Positions 31,336-33,428 of a DNA stretch of 33,428 nt are shown here, piece after piece. The translations under genes and the position numbers were made by a program. The stretch's first letter is position 1. Each line of letters opens with the position of its first letter. The notes under the pieces are model-generated. The model was not told where the DNA came from, made no database searches, and saw only the letters and a list, made by a program, of their open reading frames with translations. The stretch is from Porticoccaceae bacterium UBA1989 (lineage in GTDB: Bacteria; Pseudomonadota; Gammaproteobacteria; Pseudomonadales; Porticoccaceae), in assembly GCA_002335945.1 (NCBI GenBank), contig DDDD01000099.1:1-33428 (forward strand). The letters run 5' to 3'.

Positions 31336-33399
31336 ATGTCCGACGATAACCCACTGTTAGCAACCGACTTCACGCCCATGGATGGCAGTGGTGCCAAGCG
31401 CCGCCTGCCCATATCACTCGGTATGCTCAGCCTCGCCCTTCTTGCAGGCATCAGCGTTATCATCATGACGTACCTCTTTATTGCACGTGCGGTTATCTTC
31501 CAAACAGAGCCTCCCGCTGCAGACATAGAAATAAGTGGCCTGTCATTTAACATCGGAGACAACTACTTGCTACTCAAAGGTGAGTACGACATCACCGCCA
31601 CCACCCCAGGCTACTATCCATTACTCGACACCATCACCGTAGGCGATGCTGCCACTCAGGATATAAAGCTACAGCTCCAACCACTGCCCGGTAATCTCGC
31701 CATAACCTCAGAACTGCAAGACATCCAAGTCAGTGTCGACAAGCAACAAACAGGGACAGTTCCGGGTACGCTCGAGGGACTTAGTCGAGGTTCCCACCAG
31801 CTTGAATTTAGCAAGTATCGCTACTTTCCATTGCAACAAGAGATTGATATCGAAGGCCTAGGTAAAACTCAGTCTCTCAACATCGCATTGCTGCCAGCCT
31901 GGGGGCAGATGCAATTCACCACCGAACCAGCGGGAGCCGATCTGTATATTGATGAGCGACTAATCGGCCAAACTCCCCTAAGTACAGAGGTACTGGAAAC
32001 AGGCAGTCAGCTCAAAATAGCGCTTACAGGTTATAAGCCTCACCTCCAGCAGGTCTCTATTAAAGCGGGCACCGACGCTCAGCATCCTCCTATTAAATTG
32101 ATTGTTGCCGACGGCACATTGCAGATAAGCAGCTCTCCAACCGGCGCTAATGTCACCATTAACAACAAATTTCGTGGCACCACCCCAGTGGATGTCGCCT
32201 TAGCCCCCTTTACAAAACATTCTATTGAGCTATTTTTGGAAGGCTATTTAAAGGCGACTAAATCAGCCAAGGTACAGCCTGAAGAAAACTCAGGTCTAGC
32301 CATTAACCTAGTCCCTAATATAGGCAACATTGCCTTTACTGTTAGCCCAGAGGATGCACAGATTCTGGTGGATAACCGCAACCAGGGTAGCGGTAGTAGA
32401 ACCCTATCACTCACAGCAAAACCCCATAGCGTCAGCATTCAAAAACCCGGTTACGAAACCAAGTCATTAACTGTCACACCAAGACCCGGCCACGAACAGG
32501 CACTTAAGGTAACGCTGCTTACCCTGCAACAGGCTTACTGGGCCTCGCGCCCGCCAATGGTAAAATCCTCAATTGGCTCGCCCTTAAAATTATTTCGCCC
32601 CAACCATAGCTTCACGATGGGAGCACCCCGCCGTCAACCGGGACGCAGGGCCAATGAAGCCGAACGCAACGTAAGCTTGCAAAGACCCTTTTATCTAGGC
32701 ACCAAAGAAATTAGCAATGCCGAGTTACGTCGCTGGAAAGCCAGCCACAGCTCCTCCGCACTCAAGGGCCGGTCATTGGATATGGATCAACAGCCCGCCG
32801 CCAAAGTTAGCTGGGAAGATGCCGCCCTCTACTGCAACTGGCTGAGCAAGCGGGACGGTCTGCCCCAGTTTTATCAAATGGAAGCCGGCATAGTCAGCGG
32901 TTTTAACTGGGACGCCCATGGCTACCGCCTGCCCACCGAAGCCGAATGGGCCTGGGCAGCAAGAGTCGACACTAATGGCAAAAACAAAGTATTTCCCTGG
33001 AACAATGACCTCTATCCTCCTGCCGCAGTGATTGAAAACTATGCCGATCAAAGCGCCTCAAGATTCCTGACCTTTACCATTGCCAATTACAACGATAAAT
33101 CTCCGGTTTCAGCCAATACCGGTAGCTTCAGCCCCAACCATAACGGCCTCTATAATATGAGCGGCAATGTTGCGGAATGGGTTAATGACTATTACGACGT
33201 GCGTCCCAGTCGAGGAGAAGTCGCGATAGATCCGAAAGGACCAAAAACAGGCACCAGACATGTTATTCGCGGAGCCAGCTGGGCACTGGGGTCTCGCACA
33301 GAACTGCGTCTAAGTTATCGCGATGCTGGCGCCGATGGCCGCCTAGATGTAGGCTTTAGAATTGCCCGTTATGTGGACAGCGCCGGAGTTCGACCATGA
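31336..33399 (+). CDS. Membrane-anchored PEGA-repeat protein with formylglycine-enzyme-fold domain
   Basis: A 687-residue protein: cytoplasmic tail, one transmembrane helix (about 27-50), five PEGA-like beta repeats (about 60-115, 119-184, 190-257, 260-327 and 330-395; pattern G-x-hydrophobic...P-x-G-A-x-(L/V)-x-(I/V)-(D/N)...G-x-(T)-P-(L/V)...GY) and a C-terminal SUMF1/FGE-sulfatase-fold domain (about 415-680). FGE-fold marks present: VSWEDAALYCNWLS, YRLPTEAEWAWAAR, GLYNMSGNVAEWVNDYY, RGASWALGSRTELRLSYRD and GFRIARY. The paired catalytic cysteines expected after RG(G/A)S are absent; the only cysteine is Cys500. So it is probably a binding or structural domain, not a formylglycine generator. 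Its stop overlaps the next start (ATGA). Confidence 0.9.
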   Translation: MSDDNPLLATDFTPMDGSGAKRRLPISLGMLSLALLAGISVIIMTYLFIARAVIFQTEPPAADIEISGLSFNIGDNYLLLKGEYDITATTPGYYPLLDTITVGDAATQDIKLQLQPLPGNLAITSELQDIQVSVDKQQTGTVPGTLEGLSRGSHQLEFSKYRYFPLQQEIDIEGLGKTQSLNIALLPAWGQMQFTTEPAGADLYIDERLIGQTPLSTEVLETGSQLKIALTGYKPHLQQVSIKAGTDAQHPPIKLIVADGTLQISSSPTGANVTINNKFRGTTPVDVALAPFTKHSIELFLEGYLKATKSAKVQPEENSGLAINLVPNIGNIAFTVSPEDAQILVDNRNQGSGSRTLSLTAKPHSVSIQKPGYETKSLTVTPRPGHEQALKVTLLTLQQAYWASRPPMVKSSIGSPLKLFRPNHSFTMGAPRRQPGRRANEAERNVSLQRPFYLGTKEISNAELRRWKASHSSSALKGRSLDMDQQPAAKVSWEDAALYCNWLSKRDGLPQFYQMEAGIVSGFNWDAHGYRLPTEAEWAWAARVDTNGKNKVFPWNNDLYPPAAVIENYADQSASRFLTFTIANYNDKSPVSANTGSFSPNHNGLYNMSGNVAEWVNDYYDVRPSRGEVAIDPKGPKTGTRHVIRGASWALGSRTELRLSYRDAGADGRLDVGFRIARYVDSAGVRP

Positions 33400-33428
33400 G
33401 ACTGCCAATAAGAATATTGCTAATCACA
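33396..33428 (+). CDS. Start of another exported protein (cut by window end)
   Basis: An ATG overlaps the preceding stop codon (ATGA at 33396-33399), and the 11 visible codons read MRLPIRILLIT, the start of a typical signal peptide or membrane anchor. Translational coupling indicates that the envelope operon continues beyond the window. Confidence 0.6.
   Translation, partial: MRLPIRILLIT

Overview
The window looks like the chromosome of a free-living, probably marine gammaproteobacterium. The rpmE / priA / SPOR-protein order is the classical gammaproteobacterial one. The mix of a TonB-dependent receptor, TPR-sulfotransferase, NhaC-type carrier, glutaryl-CoA catabolism and PEGA/formylglycine-fold envelope proteins fits the Cellvibrionales/SAR92-OM60 type of lineage. 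That taxonomic guess is inference from gene content only. I saw no tRNA, rRNA, CRISPR array, transposase or phage gene. No gap between genes exceeds 300 bases.

Layout. (1) 1-3624, housekeeping: the end of a SIMPL/DUF541 protein, rpmE (reverse), then priA and an FtsN-like SPOR protein. (2) 3643-18218, a polyamine / cadaverine / glutarate catabolic neighbourhood: a puuA-type gamma-glutamylpolyamine synthetase (reverse), a puuD-type gamma-glutamyl hydrolase (reverse), an operon of spuC-type aminotransferase, glutaryl-CoA dehydrogenase and family III CoA-transferase (forward), and an ornithine/lysine-type decarboxylase (reverse) divergent from an Lrp/AsnC regulator. A secreted amidohydrolase and a TonB receptor + TPR-sulfotransferase pair sit between puuA and puuD. 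(3) 18279-23671, downstream of the Lrp gene on the same strand: NhaC-family carrier, periplasmic M28 and M20 zinc hydrolases and an FAD dehydrogenase, tightly packed. (4) 23646-25999, reverse: class V aminotransferase and an atypical family III CoA-transferase. (5) 26228-33428 (runs off the end), forward: a co-directional set of envelope proteins (exported TPR protein, acidic Gly/Ser-rich lipoprotein, exported protein of unknown function, membrane-anchored TPR protein, membrane-anchored PEGA + formylglycine-enzyme-fold protein, start of another exported protein).

How it may work together (inference). Decarboxylase makes cadaverine/putrescine; PuuA/PuuD and SpuC-type steps convert it toward 5-aminovalerate and glutarate (the aldehyde dehydrogenase and gamma-glutamylpolyamine oxidase steps are not in the window); CoA-transferase plus GcdH take glutarate to crotonyl-CoA. 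The Lrp protein may sense an amino acid for this set, and the NhaC carrier may move a substrate.

The most unusual raw-sequence signal is a repeated architecture at two unrelated genes, puuD and the acidic lipoprotein. In both, the start codon lies in the last copy of a degenerate 14-bp tandem repeat, and earlier copies each carry their own ATG, opening tiny reading frames that overlap the next ATG. The second candidate for a new system is the envelope cluster at 26228-33428, whose formylglycine-fold protein lacks the catalytic cysteines.
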